The translations under genes were made by a program, and so were the position numbers. A DNA stretch of 64,000 nucleotides from Clostridiales bacterium (GTDB lineage Bacteria > Bacillota > Clostridia > Christensenellales > Borkfalkiaceae). The stretch spans positions 1 through 64,000 of the forward strand of contig SVHG01000002.1 of the NCBI GenBank assembly GCA_015055965.1. The letters are read 5' to 3'. This document shows, one piece after another, positions 27,146 through 36,190 of the stretch; positions within the stretch are counted from its first letter, which is position 1; each line of letters starts with the position of its first letter. The notes beneath the pieces were generated by a model. That model saw only the letters and a list, made by a program, of their open reading frames with translations, was not told where the DNA came from and did no database searches.

Positions 27146-27358
27146 ATGAATTTAAGTCAAGTAGAAATCGGCAAAGAATACGTAATTAAATGTATTAATA
27201 CTGATGATGAAGAGCTTAATTCCTTTTTATTCTCTCTTGGTTGTTACAGTGGTGAAAATATTACCGTTATTGCCATTCGCAACGGAACTTGCGTTGTTGC
27301 AATTAAAGATGCAAGATACAGTATAGATATGCAACTTGCAGAAGCTATAATAGTTTAA
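27146..27358 (+). CDS. feoA: FeoA, ferrous iron uptake accessory
   Basis: 70 residues, AAAGGAGG site upstream. A single small SH3-like beta-barrel of the FeoA family: VEIGKEYVIKCIN at the start, LFSLGCYSGENITVIAIRNG in the middle, and ARYSIDMQLAEAIIV at the end. FeoA acts in the cytoplasm beside FeoB to support GTP-driven Fe(II) import. Its gene precedes feoB by 115 bases containing a palindrome. The promoter at 27070 is strong. Confidence 0.9.
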   Translation: MNLSQVEIGKEYVIKCINTDDEELNSFLFSLGCYSGENITVIAIRNGTCVVAIKDARYSIDMQLAEAIIV

Positions 27359-27414
27359 TTGCGCAAAAGCGTGTTTTAAAAAAAATAGTCAAACGATTAT
27401 TTTTTTTGGAAGAA

Positions 27415-27432
27415 TGTTAGCGATGGCTAACA
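27415..27432. promoter_or_regulatory. TGTTAGC-GATG-GCTAACA palindrome before feoB
   Basis: A perfect seven-base inverted repeat around GATG, 41 bases before the feoB ATG. It shares its core with the element ahead of feoA and could be an operator or an RNA hairpin. Confidence 0.35.
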
Positions 27433-27473
27433 ACATAAGATGAAAAAAATTTTTAGTATTTGGAGAGAATAAA

Positions 27474-29474
27474 ATGAGAATTGCATTAGCGGGTAATCCC
27501 AACAGCGGTAAGACCACGATGTACAATGCTTTAACCGGTAGTAATGAAAAGGTGGGCAATTGGGCAGGTGTTACCGTAGACAAAAAAGAGCATAAGATAA
27601 AAGGCTCTTATTATAACGGCGAGCACGAGCTTATTGCGGTAGACTTACCGGGCGCGTACTCAATGTCACCCTTCACTTCGGAAGAGAGCATAACCAGCTC
27701 TTACGTAAAAAACGAAAATCCGGACGTTATTATTAATATAGTAGACTCTACTAACTTAAGCCGTAGTTTGTTTTTTACCACACAGCTTTTAGAGCTTGGC
27801 ATACCCGTAGTTATAGCCTTAAATAAGGCGGATATTAACAAAAAGAAGCAAACTCAAATAAACGTTAACCTTCTTTCCGAGCTATTAAAGTGCCCCATAG
27901 TAGAAACCGTTTCGGTGGCGGCCGAGGGTTTAAAGGCTATTGTGGAAAAGGCGGTAAGCATAGTTGGTAGCGCGCAGACTGCGCCCTTTGTTCAAGAAGA
28001 TATTGATTTAACGGATAAAGGAGCGGTAGAGCAGGCAGATAGAAAGCGTTTTAAGTTCGTTAACTCTGTAGTTTCTCGCGTAGAAAAGCGCGAACGCCGC
28101 ACTAAGGACTTGAATAAGCAAGATAAAATAGACGCAGTATTAACTAACAAATGGCTAGGCATTCCCATTTTTGCGGTTGTAATGTTCTTAGTATTCGGTA
28201 TTTCGCAAGCGTGGGTTGGTCCTTGGGTTGCAGATACCTTCGTTGGTTGGTTAGAAGCAGGGCAGGAGTTAGTTGCTAACGCTTTAGCAAACGAAGCTGG
28301 CGAGCTTAGCATTTGGTCTTCTATTTTAGTAGACGGTGTAATCGGCGGTGTAATAGCGGTTATAGGCTTCTTGCCGTTGGTTATGATTATGTACTTCCTT
28401 ATCGCTTTACTTGAAGACTGCGGTTATATGGCGCGCGTTTCAGTAGTGCTAGATCCCATCTTTAAAAAGGTAGGTCTTTCAGGTAAGTCAATTATTCCCT
28501 TCGTAATCGGTACCGGTTGTTCTATCCCCGGTGTTATGGCGTGCAGAACTATAAGAAACGAGCGTGAACGCAGAGCAACCGCAATGTTAACACCCTTTAT
28601 GCCCTGTGGCGCAAAGCTACCCGTAATAGCCTTATTTGCAGGCGTATTCTTTGGCGATTCCACTTGGGTTGGCGTAACGATGTACTTCGTAGGCATTATT
28701 TTAATTCTACTTTGCGCGTTACTAATTAATCTTTTAACAGGTCACAAGAACAGAAAGAGCTTCTTTATTATGGAGCTTCCCGAATATAAAATTCCCTCAC
28801 TTTTAACCGCCGCAAAGTCAATGCTTTCACGCGGATGGGCATACATAGTAAAAGCCGGTACTATTATTTTAATTTGTAACTTTGCAGTTCACGTAATGCA
28901 AACCTTCAACTGGCGATTTGAGGTTGTTGAAGCAGGCGAGTCTATTCTTCACGATATAGCAACCCCCTTTGCATACCTAATCGCTCCCGTAGTTGGTATA
29001 GTTGCTTGGCAATTAGCAGCTGCTGCAATTACCGGCTTTATAGCAAAAGAAAACGTAGTTGGCACGCTAGCCGTTTGCTACGGAATAACTAACTTTATCA
29101 ACGTAGACGAGCTTATTTTAGAAAGTGGAGCAAGCGAGGTTGCTGCAGTATTCGCAATAACCAAGGTTGCAGCGTTAGCATTCTTAATGTTCAACCTATT
29201 CACACCCCCTTGCTTTGCTGCAATCGGCGCTATGAATTCAGAAATTAAGAGCAGAAAGTGGTTTTGGGCAGGTATTGGCTTACAATTTGCCGTTGGCTTT
29301 ACCTTATCATTCTTAGTATTCTTCTTCGGCACGCTATTCGTTGGCGGAAGCTTCGGCGCTATCTGGATGCCTATCGTTGGTTGGGCAATAGTTGCTGTAA
29401 TAGTTACAATCTTTGCCGTTGCTATCATTAAGAAGAATAAGCAGTTTAAGGCAGAATATCAATTAAAGGCTTAA
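27474..29474 (+). CDS. feoB: FeoB, GTP-dependent ferrous iron permease
   Basis: 666 residues, GGAGAG before ATG. The cytoplasmic GTPase has G1 GNPNSGKT (7-14), a DLPG G3 motif, and G4 NKAD. A helical GDI-like spacer (about 160-220) follows, then about ten TM helices from residue 230 with the paired Gate motifs (FIPFVIGTGCSIPGVMACRT; FMPCGAKLPV). Full family length apart from a short C-terminus. Imports Fe(II) across the inner membrane. Followed by a Cys-rich small membrane protein and a DtxR regulator, making a complete feo locus. Confidence 0.97.
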   Translation: MRIALAGNPNSGKTTMYNALTGSNEKVGNWAGVTVDKKEHKIKGSYYNGEHELIAVDLPGAYSMSPFTSEESITSSYVKNENPDVIINIVDSTNLSRSLFFTTQLLELGIPVVIALNKADINKKKQTQINVNLLSELLKCPIVETVSVAAEGLKAIVEKAVSIVGSAQTAPFVQEDIDLTDKGAVEQADRKRFKFVNSVVSRVEKRERRTKDLNKQDKIDAVLTNKWLGIPIFAVVMFLVFGISQAWVGPWVADTFVGWLEAGQELVANALANEAGELSIWSSILVDGVIGGVIAVIGFLPLVMIMYFLIALLEDCGYMARVSVVLDPIFKKVGLSGKSIIPFVIGTGCSIPGVMACRTIRNERERRATAMLTPFMPCGAKLPVIALFAGVFFGDSTWVGVTMYFVGIILILLCALLINLLTGHKNRKSFFIMELPEYKIPSLLTAAKSMLSRGWAYIVKAGTIILICNFAVHVMQTFNWRFEVVEAGESILHDIATPFAYLIAPVVGIVAWQLAAAAITGFIAKENVVGTLAVCYGITNFINVDELILESGASEVAAVFAITKVAALAFLMFNLFTPPCFAAIGAMNSEIKSRKWFWAGIGLQFAVGFTLSFLVFFFGTLFVGGSFGAIWMPIVGWAIVAVIVTIFAVAIIKKNKQFKAEYQLKA

Positions 29475-29496
29475 TTTAAATTTAAGGAGACTTCTT

Positions 29497-29670
29497 ATGT
29501 GGAAGGAGATTGTTGCAATAGCCGTAATAGTTTTAATAATCGGTGGCGCGCTTTTTTACGTAATCAAAGCGAAGAAGAGCGGTAAAAAGTGTATCGGTTG
29601 CCCCTATTCGTGCGGTTGTAAAAATACAAAAAAGGGCGGTTGCTCCTGCTCTAGTCAGAATAACGAGTAG
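29497..29670 (+). CDS. FeoB-associated Cys-rich membrane protein
   Basis: 57 residues from ATG 29497 (TTAAGGAGA seven bases upstream), 22 bases after feoB. One N-terminal TM helix (about 4-24), a basic segment, then a Cys-rich tail: CIGCPYSCGC (32-41) and CSCS (49-52), six or seven cysteines. This is the FeoB-associated Cys-rich family found in Firmicutes feo operons, sometimes called FeoC-like, possibly a metal-binding partner of FeoB. Confidence 0.85.
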   Translation: MWKEIVAIAVIVLIIGGALFYVIKAKKSGKKCIGCPYSCGCKNTKKGGCSCSSQNNE

Positions 29671-29718
29671 TAAAAAATGCGTTTTTACCCATATTTACAA
29701 TAAAATTGCTTTTTACGC

Positions 29719-29747
29719 TTTACAAATTGTAAAAAATAAAGTATAAT
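29719..29747 (+). promoter_or_regulatory. Promoter with overlapping operator for the DtxR-type gene
   Basis: TTTACA (29719-29724), 17 bases, TATAAT (29742-29747). A perfect palindrome TTTACAA-A-TTGTAAA (29719-29733) covers the -35 box, and TTGTAAA recurs just after the -10. This is where an autoregulating repressor would bind. Confidence 0.65.
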
Positions 29748-29774
29748 GTTGTAAATAAAAAAGGGGTAATGCAA

Positions 29775-30140
29775 ATGAAATACCGCGAATCGGAAGAAAT
29801 GTATCTTGAAACAATATACCTATTAACGAGTAAAAGCACCTTCGTTAGGTCTATTGACGTGTGCGCGGAATTAGGCTATTCTCGCCCAAGCGTGTCTAGG
29901 GCGGTAGGCTTATTGCAAAAGCGCGGATATATCACGGTTGCTTCAAACGGCACTATTTCCTTAACGGATGCCGGCAAGAAAAAATCGGAAGATATTTATC
30001 AAAGACACAAGGTTATTACCGAAGTTCTTTCTACGCTTGGCGCGTCGGATGAGGTAGCGGATGAAAACGCTTGCAGAATAGAGCACGTTATAACCCCCGA
30101 ACTGTTTGAGGTTTTAAAAAATTACTTACAAAACAAATAA
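29775..30140 (+). CDS. DtxR/MntR-family metal-responsive repressor
   Basis: 121 residues from ATG 29775; AAGGGG lies eight bases upstream, too close to the ATG at 29769. The winged helix-turn-helix at residues 1-60 (RESEEMYLETIYLLT; YSRPSVSRAVGLLQKRGYI) and the dimerisation helices with YQRHKVITEVLSTLGAS and ACRIEHVITPE match the family; Glu/His/Asp metal ligands of the first two helices and HKV region are present. There is no C-terminal SH3 domain, as in MntR. Adjacent to feoAB, so probably iron or manganese control of uptake. Confidence 0.85.
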   Translation: MKYRESEEMYLETIYLLTSKSTFVRSIDVCAELGYSRPSVSRAVGLLQKRGYITVASNGTISLTDAGKKKSEDIYQRHKVITEVLSTLGASDEVADENACRIEHVITPELFEVLKNYLQNK

Positions 30141-30143
30141 CTA

Positions 30144-30174
30144 AAAGCACCTGTTTTAATAGCAGGTGTTTTTT
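30144..30174 (+). terminator. Terminator after the regulator
   Basis: AAAGCACCTG and CAGGTGTTTTTT (30163 onward) form a stem with a nine-base loop and long T run. Confidence 0.8.
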
Positions 30175-30217
30175 ATTTAGTTGCGCTATTTTTTATTTTA
30201 TAAGCATATATTACTGT

Positions 30218-30466
30218 ATGAAGATGTATGACGAAATAAAAAAAATATCAAATGCTCTTTTCCCAAGTGAGTTAACCTTATCTCGCGGTGGCGGTTATTT
30301 TACGGGTGTAAAAAAGATTATTTGCTTTAACGGCACTCAAATCAGCGTGCAACTTTGTGATTGCGTTATAACCGTTTACGGCGTTGGCTTAAAGGTGGCA
30401 AAATTAACAGACGGTGACCTTGCTTTTACCGGCGAGGTTTTAAAAACGGAGCGGCAGCGTATATGA
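30218..30466 (+). CDS. yqfC: YqfC, YabP-family sporulation protein
   Basis: 82 residues. Beta-rich YabP/YqfC core (TLSRGGGYFTGVKKIICFNGTQISV, IEV-like GVGLKVAKLTDGDLAFTGEV). In Bacillus this gene is sigma-E dependent and precedes yqfD; here the pair overlaps by four bases. No good ribosome site or sigma-A promoter lies before the ATG, so the start could be 30218 or 30224, and an alternative sigma factor is plausible. Its presence indicates a lineage with sporulation ancestry. Confidence 0.8.
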   Translation: MKMYDEIKKISNALFPSELTLSRGGGYFTGVKKIICFNGTQISVQLCDCVITVYGVGLKVAKLTDGDLAFTGEVLKTERQRI

Positions 30467-31359
30467 ATTGGCTTACTGAAACCTACCTACTTGTAGGTAG
30501 AAACCGTAAAAATCTACTTCAAAAGCTTAACAAGGCGGGTATTTCGCTAAAAAAAATAGAAATTTTTGATGAAAAACGGGCAAAAATCACTATAGATAAA
30601 AAAGATGCCCCTAAATATTTTGCAATTTGTAAAAATTCGTGGTATAATAAACTATTGAAAATAGGGGGGATTTGTGCCCCTATATATAAGGCGATCAAGA
30701 TGCCGTTAATCACTTTGGCAATTCTTTTCTTTTTTGCCTTTACCTATTTTTTTGATTTTTTATATTTACAAACGGTATACGAAGGGGATGCTCTTTTATA
30801 TCAAAAGCAAATAGAAGAGCAGTTTGAGCTAGCGGGTATTACCAAGCTTAAGCCCTTTAACCAGTCCACCTTGAACGAAATAGCTTCTTGCTTACAGCAA
30901 AACGCAAGCATTTCGCACGTAACGGTAAAAAAGCAGGGAAATAAGGCGATAGTAAGCGTAAAAAGCGCCCAAACTCCCCCGCAAAAGCTAATCGTTTTAA
31001 ATAGTGACTTTATAGCAAGCGAGGATATGACTGTTTTAAATATCACGGTATATTCAGGTAGCGCCGTGGTTAAAAAGGGGGATTTCGTTAAAAAAGGTGA
31101 ATTAATAGCAAAGGCAAGCGTCTTGGTTAAGGAGGAGGAAGCTCCTTGCCCCTTGATTTTGGCTCTTACCGCGGAATGCACCTTTGAGTACGTTTGCGAG
31201 TACGTTTATGAAATAAACGATTCTGCAAAACTAAACGCTCTAGCCAGCGCCAAGCTTGCGCTTGGGGATTACACAGTTCGTTCTTACGCCTTTAAAAACG
31301 AGGGTAAAAACAAAATAAAAGTAATATTAAAGTATGAAAAAACTCTGATTGGAGGATAA
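30463..31359 (+). CDS. yqfD: YqfD, sporulation-associated membrane protein
   Basis: 298 residues, start overlapping yqfC (ATGA). A small cytoplasmic N-terminal domain (1-75), one TM helix about 85-108, then an extracytoplasmic region with a FtsQ/POTRA-like fold (about 110-175) and a C-terminal beta domain (GSAVVKKGDFVKKGELIAKA). Shorter than the Bacillus homologue. Forespore or mother-cell membrane role in sporulation; precise function in the family is not fixed. Confidence 0.8.
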   Translation: MNWLTETYLLVGRNRKNLLQKLNKAGISLKKIEIFDEKRAKITIDKKDAPKYFAICKNSWYNKLLKIGGICAPIYKAIKMPLITLAILFFFAFTYFFDFLYLQTVYEGDALLYQKQIEEQFELAGITKLKPFNQSTLNEIASCLQQNASISHVTVKKQGNKAIVSVKSAQTPPQKLIVLNSDFIASEDMTVLNITVYSGSAVVKKGDFVKKGELIAKASVLVKEEEAPCPLILALTAECTFEYVCEYVYEINDSAKLNALASAKLALGDYTVRSYAFKNEGKNKIKVILKYEKTLIGG

Positions 31360-31363
31360 CTTT

Positions 31364-32335
31364 TTGCAAAAAGTAACTAAAAAATTAGTGGTTTCCAATT
31401 CAGACGAGATGGCTCGTCTTATTGGCGCGTTTGATGAAAATTTAGATATCATTTCACGCGAAGCCGGCGTTGAATTAAGCGTTTTTGGCGAAGAAATCAA
31501 GGTTAGCGGTGAAGGTGACAGCGTAGACGTTTGCTTAACCGTTTTAAACAAGCTAATAGATATTATTCGCGCCAAAGAAACGATAGATAAAAACCGCATA
31601 ATATACTGTATTGAGCTTGCAAAGGAAGGCAATACGGAGGGTATAGAAAAGATTATGAGCGGTGTGCTTGCAATAACCGCGCGTGGCAAGCAAATCAAGT
31701 ATAAAACGGTTGGTCAAAAGAAATACGTTGATGCAATCAAGAAAAACACCGTAGTATTTGCAGTAGGCCCTGCCGGAACGGGTAAAACCTATTTAGCGGT
31801 GGCAATGGCCGTTTCAGCTTATAAAAATAAAGAAATAGAAAAGATAATCTTAACCCGTCCTGCAGTTGAAGCAGGTGAAAGACTTGGCTTTTTACCGGGC
31901 GACCTGCAGTCTAAGGTAGACCCATATCTTCGTCCGTTATACGACGCTTTGCAAGAGATGTTTGGGCTTGAAACCTACCAAAAGCTTTTAGAGCGTGGCA
32001 GTATAGAAATAGCGCCCTTAGCTTATATGCGCGGAAGAACGCTATCTAACGCGTTTATCATATTAGACGAAGCGCAAAACACCACTAAAGAGCAAATGAA
32101 GATGTTTTTAACCAGAATGGGCGAGGGCAGTAAGGTAGTAGTAACCGGGGACTTAACTCAAGTGGACTTACCGGACGGAAAGGTAAGCGGGCTTCGCCAT
32201 TCAACCTCTATTTTAAAAAATATAGAGGGCATAGAAACGGTAGAGCTCACCCATAAAGACGTTGTAAGGCATTCTTTGGTAATGCAAATAATAAAAGCGT
32301 ACAATAAGGACGAGGAAAAGCCTCAAAGAAAATAG
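31364..32335 (+). CDS. phoH: PhoH-like ATPase
   Basis: 323 residues from TTG 31364: GGAGG at 31351-31355 sits eight bases upstream, whereas the earlier in-frame TTG at 31349 overlaps it. A short N-terminal KH-like region is followed by the PhoH P-loop GPAGTGKT (135-142), the EAGERLGFLPGDLQSKVDPY signature, and the Walker B ILDEAQNTT. The family is linked to RNA metabolism, and its gene neighbours YbeY and Era act in rRNA/ribosome processing. It overlaps no gene but follows yqfD by four bases. Confidence 0.92.
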   Translation: MQKVTKKLVVSNSDEMARLIGAFDENLDIISREAGVELSVFGEEIKVSGEGDSVDVCLTVLNKLIDIIRAKETIDKNRIIYCIELAKEGNTEGIEKIMSGVLAITARGKQIKYKTVGQKKYVDAIKKNTVVFAVGPAGTGKTYLAVAMAVSAYKNKEIEKIILTRPAVEAGERLGFLPGDLQSKVDPYLRPLYDALQEMFGLETYQKLLERGSIEIAPLAYMRGRTLSNAFIILDEAQNTTKEQMKMFLTRMGEGSKVVVTGDLTQVDLPDGKVSGLRHSTSILKNIEGIETVELTHKDVVRHSLVMQIIKAYNKDEEKPQRK

Positions 32336-32361
32336 AATAACTTAACTAGAGAGGAGTGAAT

Positions 32362-33840
32362 ATGATTTACAAAACGAAGATTTCCGAGCCGTGGGAAGGT
32401 AAGGATTATACGAAAACTATAATACACTTTATTCTACACGCCATAATTATAGCAGCGTTATTCTGCGTTGCAATATTTTTAAACGAAGGCAGTATGGAAA
32501 ACTTTATAAAGTTTTTCACCACCAGTGAAACAAGAACGAATTTCGTATATATTACCCTTGCCTTGGTATTCTTTTTGGCAATGATATATATGTATTTTTA
32601 TTACGAATTCCGTGACTTTTTAAAGAAGGGCAGTAACATTTTGTTAGTGTTTACGGTATTAGAGTTTTCTTTAATCGTTTCCTACATTATGGGAAAATAC
32701 GTTAACATTTACGCTCGCCCCGTTTCTTTATGCGCGCTACTAATACTATTATTAGTAAACCGCAGGGCGGCAATAGTAATGAATTTAACCTATTGCTTAA
32801 TTATGTTTATGGTAGATACCTTTGCATTTGGCGAATTCGGTTACGATAAGTCAACCTACTTTTCAATGGTAATAGGCGTAACCACGGGCTTACTTGCAAT
32901 TTACCTCGTATCAAACGTAGCGTCAAGAATAAAGGTATTCTTTATGGGAATATTCATTTCTATTCCCGTAATTGCTTGCGTTCTTTGCTTTGAATATTCG
33001 GTAGATTCATTTGCATACTACGTTGGCTACGGCTTTACCTCCGGTATGCTTTCAGTAGTTTTAATGATGGCAACTCTTCCCTTCTTTGAACACGCGTTTA
33101 ACGTCGTTACGGACTATAGGTTAGGGGAAATTACCGATCATAACTCAAAGCTAATAGAAAAGCTACGTATAGAAGCACCCGGAACGTTTAACCACTCCTT
33201 AACCGTTTCTACGTTAGCAGAATCTTGCGCAACGGCAATAGGCGAAAATCCCTTGCTTGCCCGCGCAGCTGCCTACTATCACGATATCGGTAAGCTAAAG
33301 CAACCCGATTACTTTACCGAAAACCAGGGCGATTATAACCCCCATAACGAGCTTTCACCCGAGCTTTCAACAGACATTATTAAGGCGCACGCAAAAGACG
33401 GCTACGACCTTATTAAAAAATATCATTTACCCCAAATTCTTGCAGACGTTGCCCGTGAACACCACGGCACTATGCCCATTTTATACTTCTACGCAAAGGC
33501 GTTAAAGTATACTGAAGGCGAGCTTGATATAGCGGACTTCTCTTACAACGGCCCACGCCCAACCAGTAAAATTGCAGCTATCATAATGATATGTGACGCA
33601 AGCGAAGCGGCTGTTCGCGCCCAAAGGGGTGAAAGAGACGCTAAAAAGGTAAACGAAATTATCAAGAGAATTATTCAAGAAAGAATGGATGCAAATCAAT
33701 TTATTGATTGCCCCTTAACCATGAGGGATTTAGATATCATTCAAACCACCATTAGCCAAAGCCTAAGCGGTGTTTACCACAACAGAGTTTCATATCCTAA
33801 AATGAAGCTTTTCGGTAAGAAAAAGGGCGGAAACAACTAA
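32362..33840 (+). CDS. yqfF: Shortened YqfF/PgpH-type HD phosphodiesterase
   Basis: 492 residues from ATG 32362 with GAGGAG upstream. The first TM helix is at about 20-40, then only a short loop, six more TM helices to about 245, and a C-terminal HD domain with TFNHSL, YYHDIGKL, HAKDGYDLI, REHHGT and CDASEAAVRA metal-binding motifs. The large extracellular 7TMR-HDED domain that makes Bacillus YqfF/PgpH about 710 residues is missing. The family hydrolyses cyclic di-AMP at the membrane. Lies between phoH and ybeY as in other Firmicutes. Confidence 0.88.
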   Translation: MIYKTKISEPWEGKDYTKTIIHFILHAIIIAALFCVAIFLNEGSMENFIKFFTTSETRTNFVYITLALVFFLAMIYMYFYYEFRDFLKKGSNILLVFTVLEFSLIVSYIMGKYVNIYARPVSLCALLILLLVNRRAAIVMNLTYCLIMFMVDTFAFGEFGYDKSTYFSMVIGVTTGLLAIYLVSNVASRIKVFFMGIFISIPVIACVLCFEYSVDSFAYYVGYGFTSGMLSVVLMMATLPFFEHAFNVVTDYRLGEITDHNSKLIEKLRIEAPGTFNHSLTVSTLAESCATAIGENPLLARAAAYYHDIGKLKQPDYFTENQGDYNPHNELSPELSTDIIKAHAKDGYDLIKKYHLPQILADVAREHHGTMPILYFYAKALKYTEGELDIADFSYNGPRPTSKIAAIIMICDASEAAVRAQRGERDAKKVNEIIKRIIQERMDANQFIDCPLTMRDLDIIQTTISQSLSGVYHNRVSYPKMKLFGKKKGGNN

Positions 33841-33852
33841 GGAAGAAATAAG

Positions 33853-34329
33853 ATGTCAAAATTAACTATTTATTGCGATAACGAGCTTATAGACTCACTT
33901 CTACTTGCAGAAAGCGTTTATAAGGTGTTAAAACAAAAGGTAAAATTAAGCGCAGAAATAACCTTTTGTGAGCCCGAAGAAATTAAGCAGTTAAACAAGG
34001 AACAACGCGGAAAGGACGCCGTTACGGACGTGCTTTCCTTCCCCGCTACGGATATTACCGCAGGGGAGGTAGTTAAAAAGAAAAACTACCCCTTTGACGT
34101 TGATCCTGAAACGGGCGGAGTGTTCTTGGGTAGTATTATAATATGCGTAAAGCGCGCAGAAGAGCAGGCAAAGGAATACGGTCATTCCTTAAAAAGGGAG
34201 CTATATTATCTTGCCGTTCACGGTATGCTTCATATCTTTGGTTACGACCATGAAGAAGAAAGTGATAAGCAAATCATGCGTGAAAGAGAAGAAGAGGTTT
34301 TAGCGTTAATCGGCGCTATTAGGGAGTAA
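33853..34329 (+). CDS. ybeY: YbeY endoribonuclease
   Basis: 158 residues, GGAAGA upstream. The zinc signature HGMLHIFGYDHEEE near residues 123-136 is complete (three His). Also TDVLSFP. The enzyme matures 16S rRNA and takes part in ribosome quality control. Four bases separate its stop from era, and a functional link to Era in 30S assembly is known. Confidence 0.95.
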   Translation: MSKLTIYCDNELIDSLLLAESVYKVLKQKVKLSAEITFCEPEEIKQLNKEQRGKDAVTDVLSFPATDITAGEVVKKKNYPFDVDPETGGVFLGSIIICVKRAEEQAKEYGHSLKRELYYLAVHGMLHIFGYDHEEESDKQIMREREEEVLALIGAIRE

Positions 34330-34332
34330 GCT

Positions 34333-35229
34333 ATGAGAAGTGGTGCAATTGCAGTAGTCGGCAGGGCAAACGCCGGAAAATCTACCTTAATAAACGTAAT
34401 AGTGGGCGAAAAGGTTAGTATAGTTTCCCCCAAGCCCCAAACCACTAGGGATAGAATTCTTGCCGTTTATAACGAAGAGGATTGCCAAATGGTCTTTCAG
34501 GATACCCCCGGTATATACAAGGCGGGAACGCTACTTAGCGAAAGAATGCAAAGGGCAACCGAAAACGCCTCTAAGGACGTTGATCTTATACTTTTATTAA
34601 TCGACGCGCACGAAGGTATTAAGGATGAAGATAAGGCGCTCGTTGCAAGATTTGCAGAGCGTAAAATCCCCATGGTAGTTACCTTTACCAAGATGGATAT
34701 TATGCAAAAGAGCGTGCTTTTAAGCGCAATAGCAGCCCTTGGCGAGCTTCCTGCAAACGTGGTTTGCGTAACTTCAGTATCTTCAAGAACGGGTAAAAAC
34801 GTTAAAAAGCTATTAAAAATATTAAAGGAAAATCTTCCCGAAGGCGATCCCCTTATTACGGACGATATTATTTCCGATAAGAGCGAAAAGTTCATGATTT
34901 CGGAAATTATGAGAGAGAAGATTTTGCTAAAATACGATAAGGAAATTCCCCACGGCGTTGCAATCGTTATAAACGAATTTACCCGCAGGGAAAACGGTAG
35001 CTATTACGTTAATTTAGATATCGTTTGCGAAAAGCAAAATCACAAGGCTATAATTATAAGTAAGCAGGGTAAGGCGTTAAAGGAAACGGCAGGCTTTGCC
35101 CGTGCCGGAATGGAAAAATTCTTAAACGCAAAGGTCTTTTTAGAGGTTTACGTTAAGGTTAAAGAGGACTGGCGTGACAGACCTGACCGCCTTAAAGAAT
35201 TTGGCTATTCCGAAACTGATAAGAAATAA
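34333..35229 (+). CDS. era: Era GTPase
   Basis: 298 residues. G1 GRANAGKST (10-18), DTPG G3, TKMD G4, VSS G5 in the GTPase domain; the C-terminal KH domain ends with LEVYVKVKEDWRDRP. Binds 16S rRNA 3' end during 30S maturation. Normal length. Part of the ybeY-era-yqzL-recO block. Confidence 0.97.
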   Translation: MRSGAIAVVGRANAGKSTLINVIVGEKVSIVSPKPQTTRDRILAVYNEEDCQMVFQDTPGIYKAGTLLSERMQRATENASKDVDLILLLIDAHEGIKDEDKALVARFAERKIPMVVTFTKMDIMQKSVLLSAIAALGELPANVVCVTSVSSRTGKNVKKLLKILKENLPEGDPLITDDIISDKSEKFMISEIMREKILLKYDKEIPHGVAIVINEFTRRENGSYYVNLDIVCEKQNHKAIIISKQGKALKETAGFARAGMEKFLNAKVFLEVYVKVKEDWRDRPDRLKEFGYSETDKK

Positions 35230-35327
35230 ATTTGAGTTTTACAGGTAAATCTTATTTACTGCAAAAATACTCGTAAAAAAATCCCCTTAAAGGTAATAAA
35301 AAAAGTTTTTTTATCCATACTAATTTT

Positions 35328-35441
35328 ATGAATAAAAAAACACCTACCAAAACCCCGGAGCAGGTTGCTTGGGAACTATTTGAAAAAACGGGAAAGCCAT
35401 GCTATTATTCACTTTATAAACGCCTTAAGGGAATAGAGTAA
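35328..35441 (+). CDS. yqzL: YqzL-like small protein
   Basis: 37 residues: MNKKTPTKTPEQVAWELFEK then TGKPCYYSLYKRLKGIE. The W-x-x-F-x-x-TG...YxLYK pattern is that of the YqzL family, whose gene lies between era and recO in Bacillus, exactly as here. No strong ribosome site. The 98 bases from era to this start are AT-rich with no gene. Function of the family is unknown. Confidence 0.75.
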   Translation: MNKKTPTKTPEQVAWELFEKTGKPCYYSLYKRLKGIE

Positions 35442-35472
35442 AAGTGGCGATAACGCGCTTATAGGTGGACTT

Positions 35473-36189
35473 ATGGAAATAAAAGTGAACGCTTTAATGC
35501 TTCGCGGAGTCGATTATAAAGAAAACGATAAAATGTTAACCCTTTACTCTGTGGAAAAGGGCATTTTAAGCGCGTGTATAAGGGGCGTAAAAAGGGCGGG
35601 GGCAAAGCTTAAATTTGCCGCTCAGCCTTTTTGTTTTGCAGAATATTTATTAAGCGTAAACGGCGAAAGAATAACGGTAATAGGCGCTAGCGAATTAGAA
35701 AGCTTTTATAACCTACGTTTAGATATTCACGCGTATTACGTTGCAACGGTAATAAGCGAGTATTTATTAAGATGCGCAGGCGAAGAAAGCGACGAGCCCT
35801 TATTTATGCTTGCAGTTAACGCCCTTAAGAAGCTAAACTTTTCCACCGAAGATAAGCTTTTTATATTAGCCGATTTTTTACTTAAAGCTTTAGATTTAGC
35901 AGGCTACGGAATTAAAGGGGAGGCTTGCGCAAGGTGTGGCTCGCTTGCTCATTTGGGAGAGTTTGCCTATTTTGATTTTGAAAAGGGTATTTTGCTTTGC
36001 GAAGACTGCTGTGAAGAGGGAGCAACTCGCATTCTTTGTGTTACTGCAGAAGGCTTGCAGTCCGTTATTAACGGCGAGCCCTGTGAAAGTGAAAAGCTAA
36101 AATATTTGTTAAAATTTTTAAACTACTATTTAGGGCAAAAGGAAGGGGAAACCTTAAATTCCATAGACGAGCTGTTGCAAATAGTATAA
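35473..36189 (+). CDS. recO: RecO, recombination mediator
   Basis: 238 residues, AGGTGG upstream. N-terminal OB fold (VNALMLRGVDYKENDKMLTLYS), helical middle, and a zinc finger with CARCG (about 150-154) and CEDCC (about 174-178). Helps load RecA at gapped DNA with RecR. Normal length for the family and expected synteny after era/yqzL. Confidence 0.93.
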   Translation: MEIKVNALMLRGVDYKENDKMLTLYSVEKGILSACIRGVKRAGAKLKFAAQPFCFAEYLLSVNGERITVIGASELESFYNLRLDIHAYYVATVISEYLLRCAGEESDEPLFMLAVNALKKLNFSTEDKLFILADFLLKALDLAGYGIKGEACARCGSLAHLGEFAYFDFEKGILLCEDCCEEGATRILCVTAEGLQSVINGEPCESEKLKYLLKFLNYYLGQKEGETLNSIDELLQIV

Positions 36190-36190
36190 A

